Assembly (NCBI RefSeq): GCF_004364245.1 | Contig: NZ_SOAV01000008.1 | Span: forward strand, 332,665-396,664 | Origin: Streptomyces sp. BK208 | GTDB taxonomy: Bacteria > Actinomycetota > Actinomycetes > Streptomycetales > Streptomycetaceae | Direction: 5' to 3' | Length of the DNA: 64,000 nt | In this document: piece after piece, positions 50,901-60,546 of the stretch | Layout: each line of letters opens with the position of its first letter | Position numbering within the stretch: the first letter of the stretch is position 1 | Translations under genes and position numbers: made by a program | The notes under the pieces: model-generated | What the model was told of the DNA's origin: nothing | The model's database searches: none | The model's input: only the letters and a program-made list of their open reading frames with translations

Positions 50901-53033
50901 ATGGCCGACCCCTCCAGCTACCGCCCCAGGCCGGGAGAGATCCCGGACTCCCCGGGGGTGTACAGGTTCCGTGACGAGCACCGCAGGGTGATCTACGTCG
51001 GAAAGGCGAAGAGCCTGCGCCAGCGCCTGGCGAACTACTTCCAGGACCTGGCGAGCCTGCACCCCCGCACCCGCACCATGGTCACCACGGCGGCGTCCGT
51101 GGAGTGGACGGTGGTGTCCACGGAGGTCGAGGCCCTGCAGCTGGAGTACTCCTGGATCAAGGAGTACGACCCCCGGTTCAACGTCAAGTACCGCGACGAC
51201 AAGAGCTACCCCTACCTCGCGGTGACGATGAACGAGGAGTTCCCGCGCGTCCAGGTGATGCGCGGCCACAAGAAGAAGGGCGTGCGCTACTTCGGACCGT
51301 ACGGGCACGCCTGGGCGATCCGCGACACGGTCGACCTGCTGCTGCGCGTCTTCCCGGTGCGCACCTGCTCCGCGGGCGTCTTCAAGAACGCCGCCCGGAC
51401 CGGCCGTCCCTGTCTGCTCGGCTACATCGGCAAGTGCTCCGCGCCCTGCGTCGGCCGGATCACCCCCGACGACCACTGGGACCTGGCCGACGAGTTCTGC
51501 GACTTCATGACCGGCCGCACCGGCACCTACCTGCGCCGCCTGGAGCGGCAGATGGCGGACGCGGCGGAGGACATGGAGTACGAGCGGGCGGCGCGCCTGC
51601 GGGACGACATCGGCGCCCTCAAGAAGGCCATGGAGAAGAGCGCGGTGGTGCTCGCCGACGCCACCGACGCCGACCTGATCGCGGTCGCCGAGGACGAGCT
51701 GGAGGCCGCCGTCCAGATCTTCCACGTACGCGGCGGACGCGTGCGCGGCCAGCGCGGCTGGGTCACCGACAAGGTGGAGGAGATCACCACCGGCGCCCTC
51801 GTCGAACACGCGCTCCAGCAGCTCTACGGCGAGGAGAGCGGGGACGCGGTCCCCAAGGAGGTCCTGGTCCCCGCGCTGCCCGACCCGGTGGAGCCCGTCC
51901 AGCAGTGGCTGACCGAGCGTCGCGGCTCGGGCGTGTCGCTGCGCATCCCGCAGCGCGGCGACAAGAAGGCGCTGATGGAGACCGTCCAGCGCAACGCCCA
52001 GCAGGCCCTCGTCCTGCACAAGACCAAGCGCGCCTCCGACCTGACGACCCGCTCGCGCGCGCTGGAGGAGATCGCCGAGGCCCTGGACCTGGACAGCGCC
52101 CCCCTGCGGGTCGAGTGCTACGACATCTCGCACCTCCAGGGCGACGACGTGGTGGCCTCCATGGTCGTCTTCGAGGACGGACTGGCCCGGAAGAGCGAAT
52201 ACCGGCGGTTCCAGATCAAGGGCTTCGAGGGGCAGGACGACGTCCGTTCCATGCACGAGGTCATCACCCGGCGCTTCCGCCGTTATCTCGCCGAGAAGGA
52301 GAAGACCGGCGAGTGGGCGGACGGCGAGGGACCGGCCGACGGCGGTCGGCACACCGGGGGCGAGACCGCCGTGAGCGACGGCGCGGTCCGCACGGACGAC
52401 GCGGACCCCACCGAGGCCCCGGGGCTCAAGGACGAGGACGGACGGCCCAAGCGGTTCGCCTACCCGCCGCAGCTCGTCGTCGTCGACGGGGGACAGCCCC
52501 AGGTCGCGGCCGCCCAGCGGGCACTGGACGAGCTGGGCATCGACGACATCGCCGTGTGCGGTCTCGCCAAGCGGCTGGAGGAGGTCTGGCTGCCCGGCGA
52601 GGACGACCCGGTCGTCCTGCCCCGCACCAGTGAGGGCCTCTACCTGCTGCAGCGGGTCCGCGACGAGGCCCACCGCTTCGCGATCACGTACCAGCGCGCC
52701 AAGCGCGCCAAGCGTTTCCGCTCCAGTCCGCTGGACGACGTGCCGGGCCTCGGGGAGACCCGCAAGCAGGCGCTGATCAAGCACTTCGGTTCGGTGAAGA
52801 AGCTGCGGGCGGCGACGATCGACCAGATCTGCGAGGTGCCCGGCATAGGCCGCAAGACGGCCGAGACCGTGGCCGTGGCCCTCGCCCGGGCCGCCCCGGC
52901 CGCGCCCGCCGTGAACACGGCGACCGGAGAGATCATGGAGGACGACGACGGGGCACCCGGGACGACGGTGGATGCCCCGGGGGAGCCCGTGTCCGCGGGC
53001 ACCCCGGACGAACGACGGGGGCAGGAGAGATGA
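50901..53033 (+). CDS. uvrC: Excinuclease ABC subunit C
   Basis: Dual-incision nuclease of nucleotide excision repair, 710 residues. The GIY-YIG domain (about 14-95) is visible as GVYRFRDEHRRVIYVGKAKS. The UVR motif is MEYERAARLRDDIGALKKAM near 218-237. The RNase H-like domain (about 400-590) has RVECYDISHLQGDDVVASM with a catalytic Asp. An acidic, Gly-rich insert of about 45 residues (near 474-518) separates it from PPQLVVVDGGQPQVAAAQ. Tandem helix-hairpin-helix motifs (LDDVPGLGETRKQALIKHFG) end the fold. A disordered tail follows. Its stop overlaps the rapZ ATG (ATGA). Confidence 0.98.
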   Translation: MADPSSYRPRPGEIPDSPGVYRFRDEHRRVIYVGKAKSLRQRLANYFQDLASLHPRTRTMVTTAASVEWTVVSTEVEALQLEYSWIKEYDPRFNVKYRDDKSYPYLAVTMNEEFPRVQVMRGHKKKGVRYFGPYGHAWAIRDTVDLLLRVFPVRTCSAGVFKNAARTGRPCLLGYIGKCSAPCVGRITPDDHWDLADEFCDFMTGRTGTYLRRLERQMADAAEDMEYERAARLRDDIGALKKAMEKSAVVLADATDADLIAVAEDELEAAVQIFHVRGGRVRGQRGWVTDKVEEITTGALVEHALQQLYGEESGDAVPKEVLVPALPDPVEPVQQWLTERRGSGVSLRIPQRGDKKALMETVQRNAQQALVLHKTKRASDLTTRSRALEEIAEALDLDSAPLRVECYDISHLQGDDVVASMVVFEDGLARKSEYRRFQIKGFEGQDDVRSMHEVITRRFRRYLAEKEKTGEWADGEGPADGGRHTGGETAVSDGAVRTDDADPTEAPGLKDEDGRPKRFAYPPQLVVVDGGQPQVAAAQRALDELGIDDIAVCGLAKRLEEVWLPGEDDPVVLPRTSEGLYLLQRVRDEAHRFAITYQRAKRAKRFRSSPLDDVPGLGETRKQALIKHFGSVKKLRAATIDQICEVPGIGRKTAETVAVALARAAPAAPAVNTATGEIMEDDDGAPGTTVDAPGEPVSAGTPDERRGQER

Positions 53034-54073
53034 CCGAGCACGAGGCGCAGCCCGCAGCGGAGCGAGAACAGGCGCAGCCCGCACCGGAGCGAGAACAGGC
53101 ACCGCAGGCAGCGGAGCGAGACCGGGCGCAGCAGGCAGTGGAACGGGAACAGACCCGCGACGACGGAGCACAGGTGAGTACGGGCAAGGAAAAGGCCGGG
53201 GCGCACGAGGCGGCCATCCCCGAGCTGGTGATCATCTCCGGCATGTCCGGGGCCGGCCGCTCGACGGCCGCCAAGTGCCTGGAGGACCTGGGCTGGTTCG
53301 TCGTCGACAACCTGCCGCCCGCACTGATCCCCACCATGGTGGAGCTCGGCGCCCGCTCCCAGGGCAACGTGGCCCGCATCGCGGTGGTCGTCGACGTCCG
53401 CGGCCGGCGCTTCTTCGACAACCTGCGCGAGTCCCTCGCCGATCTCGAGGCGCGCGCGGTCACCCGACGGATCGTCTTCCTGGAGTCCTCCGACGACGCC
53501 CTGGTGCGCCGCTTCGAGTCGGTGCGCCGCCCGCACCCCCTCCAGGGCGACGGCCGCATCGTCGACGGCATCGCCGCCGAGCGCGAGCTGCTGCGCGAGC
53601 TGCGCGGCGACGCCGACCTGGTGATCGACACCTCCAGCCTCAACGTGCACGAGCTGCGTGCCAAGATGGACGCCCAGTTCGCCGGCGAGGAGGAGCCCGA
53701 GCTGCGGGCCACGGTGATGTCCTTCGGCTTCAAGTACGGCCTCCCGGTCGACGCCGACCTCGTCGTCGACATGCGCTTCCTGCCCAACCCGCACTGGGTC
53801 CCGGAGCTGCGCCCCTTCACCGGCCTCAACGAGGAGGTGTCGAGCTACGTCCTGAACCAGCCCGGTGCCAAGGAGTTCCTGGACCGCTACGCCGAGCTGC
53901 TCCAGTTGATCGCCGCGGGCTACCGTCGGGAGGGCAAGCGCTATGTGACCGTCGCCGTCGGCTGCACGGGCGGCAAGCACCGGTCCGTGGCCATGTCGGA
54001 GAAGCTCGCCGCCCGGCTCGCCGCCGAGGGCGTGGAGACGGTGGTCGTCCACCGGGACATGGGACGGGAATGA
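53030..54073 (+). CDS. rapZ: RapZ/YvcJ-family P-loop nucleotide-binding protein
   Basis: A 347-residue ATP/GTP-binding protein; in E. coli RapZ controls glucosamine-6-phosphate synthase through small RNAs, while its role in Streptomyces is less clear. Walker A is ISGMSGAGRSTAAKCLEDLG near 68-87, followed by VVDNLPPALIPTM. The C-terminal RNA-binding-like domain has VTVAVGCTGGKHRSVAMSEK. The first 50 residues are a low-complexity extension with four 9-residue repeats. The ATG overlaps the uvrC stop (ATGA); an alternative GTG at 53174 would omit the repeats. Confidence 0.93.
   Translation: MTEHEAQPAAEREQAQPAPEREQAPQAAERDRAQQAVEREQTRDDGAQVSTGKEKAGAHEAAIPELVIISGMSGAGRSTAAKCLEDLGWFVVDNLPPALIPTMVELGARSQGNVARIAVVVDVRGRRFFDNLRESLADLEARAVTRRIVFLESSDDALVRRFESVRRPHPLQGDGRIVDGIAAERELLRELRGDADLVIDTSSLNVHELRAKMDAQFAGEEEPELRATVMSFGFKYGLPVDADLVVDMRFLPNPHWVPELRPFTGLNEEVSSYVLNQPGAKEFLDRYAELLQLIAAGYRREGKRYVTVAVGCTGGKHRSVAMSEKLAARLAAEGVETVVVHRDMGRE
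53051..53158 (+). repeat. Four 27-bp tandem repeats in rapZ
   Basis: Units at 53051-53077, 53078-53104, 53105-53131 and 53132-53158 encode PAAEREQAQ, PAPEREQAP, QAAERDRAQ and QAVEREQTR. The repeats are in frame and lie between the coupled ATG (53030) and a possible second start (GTG 53174). Confidence 0.88.
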
Positions 54074-55161
54074 CAGGACGTACTCCGCGGCTGAGCAGGC
54101 TGCGCCGGGTGGTGCCCGAGGGGCGCGGCGGCAGACCCGCCGCCGCACGCGCCGCCCGGCCGGAACAGGCGCGCGGCGGCAAGCCGCGCCGCCGGGGCGC
54201 CCAGCCCAAGGTCGTCGCCCTCGGCGGCGGCATGGGCCTGTCCGCCTCGCTCGCCGCACTGCGCCGGATCACCGGCGACCTCACCGCCGTGGTCACCGTC
54301 GCCGACGACGGCGGCTCCAGCGGGCGGCTGCGCGACGAGCTGGGCGTCCTGCCGCCGGGCGACCTGCGCAAGGCGCTGGCCGCGCTGTGCGGCGACGACG
54401 ACTGGGGCCAGACCTGGGCCCGCGTCATCCAGCACCGCTTCCAGTCCCAGGGCGACCTGCACGAACACGCGGTCGGCAACCTGCTGATCGTCGCCCTGTG
54501 GGAGCAGCTCGGCGACCATGTCCAGGCGCTGGACCTGGTGGGCAAGCTGCTCGGCGCGCACGGCCGGGTGCTGCCCATGTCCGCCGTCCCGCTGGAGCTC
54601 CAGGCCCTGGTCAGGGGCCACGACCCGGCGCGGCCCGACGCGGTGGACACCGTGCGGGGGCAGGCCACCGTGGCGCTCACGCCGGGCGAGGTGCAGTCCG
54701 TGCACCTGGTGCCCAGCGACCCGCCGGCCGTCCCCGAGGCGGTCGACGCCGTCCTGGACGCCGACTGGGTGGTGCTGGGCCCCGGCTCCTGGTTCTCCTC
54801 GGTCATTCCGCACCTGCTCGTGCCGGATCTGCTGGACGCGCTGGCCGAGACGAAGGCGCGCCGGGTGCTCTCGCTGAACCTCGCCCCGCAGCCCGGAGAA
54901 ACTGAGGGCTTCTCCCCGCAGCGTCATTTGGAGGTTTTGGGACGACACGCCCCTAAACTCGCCCTGGACGTGGTGCTGGCCGACGAGGCCGCCGTGCCCG
55001 ACCGTGACTCGCTCACCGACGCCGCGAAACGGTTCGGCGCCGCGGTCGAACTGGCTCCGGTCGCCCGGACCGACGGGACCCCGAGGCACGACCCGGAGCT
55101 GCTGGCCGCCGCGTACGACCGTATTTTTCGGATGCATGGAAGGATCGGCCCATGGCGATGA
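54070..55161 (+). CDS. yvcK: YvcK/CofD-family protein
   Basis: A 363-residue protein with a basic N-terminal extension (about 45 residues, rich in Arg and Ala), then a Rossmann-like core KVVALGGGMGLSASLAALRR. Next come VVTVADDGGSSGRLRDELGV, LGPGSWFSSVIPHLLVPDLL and LSLNLAPQPGETEGFSPQRH. YvcK proteins bind UDP-sugars and link carbon metabolism to cell-wall synthesis; the fold is shared with CofD of F420 synthesis. Its ATG (54070) overlaps the rapZ stop (ATGA), and its end overlaps the whiA start by 10 nt, so the four genes form one coupled operon. Confidence 0.93.
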   Translation: MTGRTPRLSRLRRVVPEGRGGRPAAARAARPEQARGGKPRRRGAQPKVVALGGGMGLSASLAALRRITGDLTAVVTVADDGGSSGRLRDELGVLPPGDLRKALAALCGDDDWGQTWARVIQHRFQSQGDLHEHAVGNLLIVALWEQLGDHVQALDLVGKLLGAHGRVLPMSAVPLELQALVRGHDPARPDAVDTVRGQATVALTPGEVQSVHLVPSDPPAVPEAVDAVLDADWVVLGPGSWFSSVIPHLLVPDLLDALAETKARRVLSLNLAPQPGETEGFSPQRHLEVLGRHAPKLALDVVLADEAAVPDRDSLTDAAKRFGAAVELAPVARTDGTPRHDPELLAAAYDRIFRMHGRIGPWR

Positions 55162-56144
55162 CGGCAGCGGTGAAGAGCGAGATCTCCCAGCTCCCCGTCA
55201 CCCGGACCTGCTGCAGGAAGGCGGAGGTCTCCGCCGTCCTGCGGTTCGCCGGCGGCCTCCACCTGGTGAGCGGACGCATCGTGATCGAGGCGGAGCTGGA
55301 CACCGGGAACGCGGCGCGACGGCTCAAGCGGGACATCCTGGAGATCTTCGGGCACAGCTCGGAGCTGATCGTGATGGCGCCGGGCGGACTGCGACGCGGT
55401 TCGCGCTTCGTCGTCCGGGTGGTCGCGGGCGGTGACCAGCTCGCCCGGCAGACCGGCCTGGTGGACGGCCGGGGCCGCCCGATCCGGGGCCTGCCGCCGC
55501 AGGTGGTCTCGGGGGCCACCTGCGACGCCGAGGCCGCCTGGCGCGGGGCCTTCCTGGCGCACGGCTCGCTCACCGAGCCCGGCCGTTCCTCCTCCCTGGA
55601 GGTGACCTGCCCCGGCCCCGAGGCGGCGCTCGCCCTGGTCGGCGCCGCGCGCAGGCTGTCGATCCCGGCCAAGGCCCGCGAGGTCCGCGGCGTGGACCGG
55701 GTCGTGGTCCGCGACGGCGATGCGATCGGCGCGCTGCTCACCCGGCTCGGTGCCCACGACTCGGTGCTGGCCTGGGAGGAGCGCAGGCTGCGGCGCGAGG
55801 TCCGCGCCACCGCCAACCGGCTCGCCAACTTCGACGACGCCAACCTGCGCCGTTCGGCCCGCGCGGCCGTCGCCGCAGGTGCCCGGGTCCAGCGCGCCCT
55901 GGAGATCCTCGCCGACGACGTGCCCGAGCACCTCGCCGCCGCGGGACGGCTGCGCATGGAGCACAAGCAGGCCTCCCTGGAGGAGCTGGGCGCCCTCGCC
56001 GACCCGCCGCTGACCAAGGACGCCGTGGCCGGCCGCATCCGCCGCCTGCTGGCGATGGCCGACAAGCGGGCCTCGGACCTCGGCATCGCCGGCACGGACG
56101 CCAATCTCGGCGAGGAGGAGCTGGCCGACAACCTCGTCGGCTGA
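55152..56144 (+). CDS. whiA: Sporulation regulator WhiA
   Basis: DNA-binding master regulator of sporulation septation, which acts with WhiB; 330 residues. The N-terminal homing-endonuclease-like (LAGLIDADG) domain lacks the catalytic acidic residues: CRKAEVSAVLRFAGGLHLVS and AAWRGAFLAHGSLTEPGRSS. The C-terminal helix-turn-helix is in RMEHKQASLEELGALADPPL and TKDAVAGRIRRLLAMADKRA. The start ATG 55152 overlaps yvcK by 10 nt; the ATG at 55158 is an alternative. This uvrC-rapZ-yvcK-whiA order is conserved in Gram-positive bacteria, where whiA follows rapZ and yvcK. Confidence 0.98.
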   Translation: MAMTAAVKSEISQLPVTRTCCRKAEVSAVLRFAGGLHLVSGRIVIEAELDTGNAARRLKRDILEIFGHSSELIVMAPGGLRRGSRFVVRVVAGGDQLARQTGLVDGRGRPIRGLPPQVVSGATCDAEAAWRGAFLAHGSLTEPGRSSSLEVTCPGPEAALALVGAARRLSIPAKAREVRGVDRVVVRDGDAIGALLTRLGAHDSVLAWEERRLRREVRATANRLANFDDANLRRSARAAVAAGARVQRALEILADDVPEHLAAAGRLRMEHKQASLEELGALADPPLTKDAVAGRIRRLLAMADKRASDLGIAGTDANLGEEELADNLVG

Positions 56145-56185
56145 TCCCGCGCCTCCGGCGGTCCGAGCAGTCAGAACGCGACAAC

Positions 56186-56225
56186 GCGCCGGTTCCGGCG
56201 CCCACTTGGGTGACCGGTACCGGCG
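56186..56225 (+). terminator. Imperfect hairpin after whiA
   Basis: CGCCGGT (56187-56193) can pair with ACCGGCG (56219-56225), and a smaller stem GCGCCGG/CCGGCGC overlaps the left arm. Competing stems make this a weak terminator call, but it is the only structure between whiA and the carboxypeptidase gene. Confidence 0.35.
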
Positions 56226-56338
56226 TTCGCGTGTCCCTGTCGCACTCTTGACTCGATCATGAGCTGTCATGAGCCTGGCACCTGTTCGCCACTGTGGCGG
56301 ACCCAGGCCTGTCGGACAGGCCCCATCTAGGGGGGTTC

Positions 56339-59308
56339 ATGAGACGAAGAGCGAGATCGATCCTCGCCGTCGGCGCGCTCCTGATCGGCGGAGCGGGCTT
56401 CGCACCCGTCGCCCAGGCACAACCCGCGGACCCGGCGACCCCGGACGCGAACGAAGTGAAGGTCTACCGCGCCGACGTCACCCGGGAGCAGGTACCCCTG
56501 CTCCTCGCCACCGGCCAGGACGGCCACGAACTCGGCGAGCGGGTACCCGGCCGCGGTACGGCCGCCGTCGAGCTCTACCTCACCGGGAAACAGGCCGGCA
56601 CGCTGGAGAAGCAGGGCCTCGACCTCACCGAGCACACCCTGTCCAGCCAGGCCGAGCAGCGCGTCGAGAGCGCCGCCGACGGGGTCTTCCGCCCCTACAG
56701 CGGCAGCGGCGGACTGCGCGAGGAGATCCTGCGGACGGCCCAGGAGAACCCCGGTCTGACCAAGGTCGTCTCCATCGGGAAGACCGTACAGGGCCAGGAC
56801 ATCCTGGCGCTCAAGCTCACCAAGCACGCCAAGAGGACGCGGGACGGCTCCAAGCCGTCCGTCCTCTACATGTCCAACCAGCACGCGCGCGAGTGGATCA
56901 CCCCGGAGATGACCCGGCGGCTGATGCACCACTACCTGGACAACTACGCGAAGGACCGGCGGATCAGGGAGATCGTCGACTCCACCGAGCTGTGGTTCGT
57001 CCTGTCGGCCAACCCCGACGGCTACGACTACACCTTCGAGAACACCGACAACCGTCTCTGGCGCAAGAACCTGCGCGACGTCAACGGCGACGGAACCATC
57101 GGCACCGGCGACGGCGTCGACCTCAACCGCAACTTCGCCTACAAGTGGGGCTACGACGACGAGGGCTCGTCACCCAACCCCACCAGCGAGACCTACCGCG
57201 GCGCGAGCCCCGGCTCCGAGCCCGAGACCAAGGCCCTGGACGCCTTCCAGAAGCGGATCGGCTTCACGTTCGGCATCAACTACCACTCCGCGGCCGAGCT
57301 CCTCCTCTACGGCGTCGGCTGGCAGGTGGCCACGAACACCCCGGACGACGTTCTCTACAAGGCGCTGGCCGGCACGCCCGACAACTCCGCGATCCCCGGT
57401 TACCACCCGCAGGTCTCCTCGGAGCTGTACACCACCAACGGCGAGGCCGACGGGCACGCGGCCAACGTCAACGGCATGGGGATGTTCACCCCGGAGATGT
57501 CGACCTGCCAGACGGCCTCCGACGTGGACCCCGACGACCAGTGGAACGCGCGGGACTGCCAGTCGGGCTTCAACTTCCCCGACGACGAGAAGCTGATCCA
57601 GCAGGAGTTCGCCAAGAACGTCCCCTTCGCGCTCTCCGTAGCCGAGACCGCCGCCCACCCCGACCGGCCGTCCTCCGCGGTCGGCCTGGACGCCGCCGAC
57701 TTCACCCCGGCGCCCTTCACCACCTCCTACGCGCGCGGCGCCGACCAGGAGGTCTCCGTCGTCGTCCGCAAGTCCGTGCGCGACAAGGAGCTGAGGTACC
57801 GCGTCAACGGCGGACGCACGCACGACACGGCCCTGCGGCCCTGGCGGGGCGGCGAGACGTACGGCGGCGAGGACAACCTGTACTTCGACGAGTACCGGGC
57901 CAAGGTCAGGGGCGCCGGCCCCGGCGACCGCGTCGAGGTCTGGTTCACCGGCGAGAAGCCGCGGGGCGGCCACGACCGGCACGGCAAGCGCACCGAGAGC
58001 GAGCACTTCACGTACAGGGTCGCCGAGCGGCCCCGCGCCGACGTCCTCGTCGTCGCCGAGGAGGGCGCGAAGGCCACGCAGACACAGGCGTACGTGGACG
58101 CGCTCAAGGCCAACGGCCGGCGTGCGGCCGTCTGGGACGTCGCCGCACAGGGCGCCCCCGACGCGCTCGGCGTCCTCGGCCACTTCGGCACCGTCGCCCA
58201 CTACACGGGCGCCGCGGTGCCCGGCAACGCCACCCAGCTGCAGCTGCGCGCCTTCCTCAACGAGGGCGGCAAGCTCATCGAGGCCGGCGAGCAGGCCGGC
58301 GGCGACGTCGACCTCGGCGGCGGCACGCTCTCCGACGACTTCAGCCAGTACTACCTGGGCGCCTACACCCGCACCTCCACCTCCGGCGCCACCGGTTTCA
58401 CCGGCTCCGGCAAGCTCGACCGGGCCGGAGGAACCCTCGGCGACGCCCCCGGCAACCCGCTGGACGCCGCCGGGACCTACAGCGTGACCTCCGACGAGCT
58501 GGACCCCGGCAGCTACCCGCAGTTCGCGAGCGAGGGCGCCGGGAAGTTCGCCGGGACGGTCAACCCGTACGGGCCGTACGCGGGGGAGTGGATGGCTGCC
58601 GCAGTGCACACCGACGACGCCTACAAGCGCCTCACCCGCACCGTCGACCTCACCGGTGTCACCGCCTCCGATCGCCCCACGCTCCGTACCCAGCTGCTGT
58701 GGGACACCGAGCGCGGCTACGACCACGCCCTGGTCGAGGCGCACGTCACCGGCGTGGACGACTGGACCACGCTGCCCGAGGCGAACGGCGCCACCGGCAC
58801 CGCCGTACCCGCGGAGTGCGCGGCCGGGTTCTACATGGGCGAGCACCCCTGGCTCGGGCACTACCTGACCCAGTCCGACGACGGCTGCGCCGCGGCCGGC
58901 ACGACCGGTCAGTGGAACAGCCTCACCGGCTCCTCAGGCGGCTGGAAGCAGGTCGAGTTCGACCTGAGCGCCTACGCCGGGAAGTCCGTCGAGCTGTCGA
59001 TCGCCTACGTCACCGACCCCGGCACGGGCGGCCGCGGTGTCCTCGCCGACGAGGCCTCCCTGGTGGTCGGGGGCACGGCGGAGACCGAGGGCTTCGAGAC
59101 CGGGCTGGGTGCCTGGCGGGTCTCCGGACCCCCGGAGGGCAGCCCCGCCGTTCTGAAGGACTGGGCCCGCACCGGGACGCTCTTCCAGACCTACGGCGCC
59201 GTCACCACGGACGACACCGTGCTGCTGGGCTTCGGCCTGGAGCACCTCGCCGAACCGGCGGCCCGCGCGGCCCTGGTCCGGCAGGCGCTGCGTGCCCTGG
59301 ACGAGTGA
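56339..59308 (+). CDS. Secreted M14 zinc carboxypeptidase, multidomain
   Basis: A 989-residue exported metallopeptidase. The signal peptide is MRRRARSILAVGALLIGGAG, ending near AQAQ. The M14 domain (about 115-450) has zinc ligands in MSNQHAREWITPEM (His and Glu near 182-185) and INYHSAAELL (His near 316), a substrate Arg in GVDLNRNFAYKWGY and the catalytic Glu in ALSVAETAAHP near 437. The long C-terminal part (about 460-989) looks like beta-sandwich and glutamine-amidotransferase-like/MAM-like modules, possibly for substrate or wall binding. ATG 56339 follows GGGGGG. A strong terminator follows the gene. Confidence 0.93.
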   Translation: MRRRARSILAVGALLIGGAGFAPVAQAQPADPATPDANEVKVYRADVTREQVPLLLATGQDGHELGERVPGRGTAAVELYLTGKQAGTLEKQGLDLTEHTLSSQAEQRVESAADGVFRPYSGSGGLREEILRTAQENPGLTKVVSIGKTVQGQDILALKLTKHAKRTRDGSKPSVLYMSNQHAREWITPEMTRRLMHHYLDNYAKDRRIREIVDSTELWFVLSANPDGYDYTFENTDNRLWRKNLRDVNGDGTIGTGDGVDLNRNFAYKWGYDDEGSSPNPTSETYRGASPGSEPETKALDAFQKRIGFTFGINYHSAAELLLYGVGWQVATNTPDDVLYKALAGTPDNSAIPGYHPQVSSELYTTNGEADGHAANVNGMGMFTPEMSTCQTASDVDPDDQWNARDCQSGFNFPDDEKLIQQEFAKNVPFALSVAETAAHPDRPSSAVGLDAADFTPAPFTTSYARGADQEVSVVVRKSVRDKELRYRVNGGRTHDTALRPWRGGETYGGEDNLYFDEYRAKVRGAGPGDRVEVWFTGEKPRGGHDRHGKRTESEHFTYRVAERPRADVLVVAEEGAKATQTQAYVDALKANGRRAAVWDVAAQGAPDALGVLGHFGTVAHYTGAAVPGNATQLQLRAFLNEGGKLIEAGEQAGGDVDLGGGTLSDDFSQYYLGAYTRTSTSGATGFTGSGKLDRAGGTLGDAPGNPLDAAGTYSVTSDELDPGSYPQFASEGAGKFAGTVNPYGPYAGEWMAAAVHTDDAYKRLTRTVDLTGVTASDRPTLRTQLLWDTERGYDHALVEAHVTGVDDWTTLPEANGATGTAVPAECAAGFYMGEHPWLGHYLTQSDDGCAAAGTTGQWNSLTGSSGGWKQVEFDLSAYAGKSVELSIAYVTDPGTGGRGVLADEASLVVGGTAETEGFETGLGAWRVSGPPEGSPAVLKDWARTGTLFQTYGAVTTDDTVLLGFGLEHLAEPAARAALVRQALRALDE

Positions 59309-59370
59309 ATTCCGGTGTGCGGGGGACTGTCACGGTGTAGCGAAATCGGGTGATCGGTCCCCGTGGCCCA

Positions 59371-59408
59371 GGGCGGTCCGTACCCCTACTGGCGGGTACG
59401 GACCGCCC
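59371..59408 (+). terminator. Carboxypeptidase gene terminator
   Basis: A perfect 15-bp stem, GGGCGGTCCGTACCC (59371-59385) with GGGTACGGACCGCCC (59394-59408), loop 8 nt. It lies 62 nt after the stop and 128 nt before the gap start; a -10-like TAGGGT for gap is at 59456-59461. Confidence 0.85.
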
Positions 59409-59535
59409 TGCCGGGTATGGGCCGTCTCGATGTCACCCCCGCCCCCGTGGAGAGGTAGGGTCGGAGGTGGTCGGGGACATCCCAAATACAGCTCGCCGGC
59501 ACATCGGGCCGGCGTACCAACGAGGAGATCGGTTC

Positions 59536-60546
59536 GTGACGATCCGCGTAGGCATCAACGGCTTTGGCCGCATCGGTCGCAACTACTTCCGCGCGCTGCT
59601 GGAGCAGGGTGCGGACATCGAGATCGTGGCTGTCAACGACCTGGGTGACACCGCGACCACCGCCCATCTGCTGAAGTACGACACCATCCTCGGCCGCCTC
59701 AAGCAGGAGGTCACCCACACCGAGGACACCATCACCGTCGACGGCAGGACCATCAAGGTCCTCTCCGAGCGCAACCCGGCCGACATCCCGTGGGGCGAGC
59801 TGGGCGTCGACATCGTGATCGAGTCGACCGGCATCTTCACGAAGAAGGCCGACGCGGAGAAGCACATCGCGGGCGGCGCGAAGAAGGTCCTCATCTCGGC
59901 CCCGGCCAAGGACGAGGACATCACCATCGTGATGGGCGTCAACCAGGACAAGTACGACCCGGCGAACCACCACGTCATCTCCAACGCCTCCTGCACCACC
60001 AACTGTGTGGCGCCGATGGCCAAGGTCCTCGACGAGAACTTCGGCATCGTCAAGGGCCTGATGACGACGGTGCACGCGTACACGAACGACCAGCGCATCC
60101 TGGACTTCCCGCACAAGGACCTGCGCCGCGCCCGTGCCGCCGCGGAGAACATCATCCCGACCACCACGGGTGCCGCCAAGGCCACCGCGCTGGTCCTGCC
60201 GCAGCTCAAGGGCAAGCTCGACGGCATCGCGATGCGCGTCCCGGTCCCGACCGGCTCGGCCACCGACCTGGTGGTGGAGCTCCAGCGCGAGGTCACCAAG
60301 GACGAGGTCAACGCCGCGTTCAAGAAGGCCGCCGACGGCGGCGACCTCAAGGGCTTCCTGTTCTACACCGAGGACCCGATCGTGTCCTCGGACATCGTGG
60401 GCGACGCGGCCTCCTGCACCTTCGACTCGTCCATGACGATGGTCCAGGACGGCAAGTCGGTGAAGATCCTCGGCTGGTACGACAACGAGTGGGGCTACTC
60501 GAACCGCCTCGTCGACCTCACGGTCTTCGTCGGCAACCAGCTCTGA
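59536..60546 (+). CDS. gap: Glyceraldehyde-3-phosphate dehydrogenase, type I
   Basis: Glycolytic enzyme that oxidises glyceraldehyde 3-phosphate to 1,3-bisphosphoglycerate with NAD+; 336 residues. The NAD-binding start is VTIRVGINGFGRIGRNYFRA. The catalytic Cys is in ISNASCTTNCVAPMAKVL near residue 153, and the His in GLMTTVHAYTNDQRI. The C-terminus is WYDNEWGYSNRLVDL. GTG 59536 has GAGGAGATC upstream. A gap of 134 nt with a -10-like TAGGAT (60645-60650) separates it from pgk, so pgk can have its own promoter. Confidence 0.98.
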   Translation: MTIRVGINGFGRIGRNYFRALLEQGADIEIVAVNDLGDTATTAHLLKYDTILGRLKQEVTHTEDTITVDGRTIKVLSERNPADIPWGELGVDIVIESTGIFTKKADAEKHIAGGAKKVLISAPAKDEDITIVMGVNQDKYDPANHHVISNASCTTNCVAPMAKVLDENFGIVKGLMTTVHAYTNDQRILDFPHKDLRRARAAAENIIPTTTGAAKATALVLPQLKGKLDGIAMRVPVPTGSATDLVVELQREVTKDEVNAAFKKAADGGDLKGFLFYTEDPIVSSDIVGDAASCTFDSSMTMVQDGKSVKILGWYDNEWGYSNRLVDLTVFVGNQL

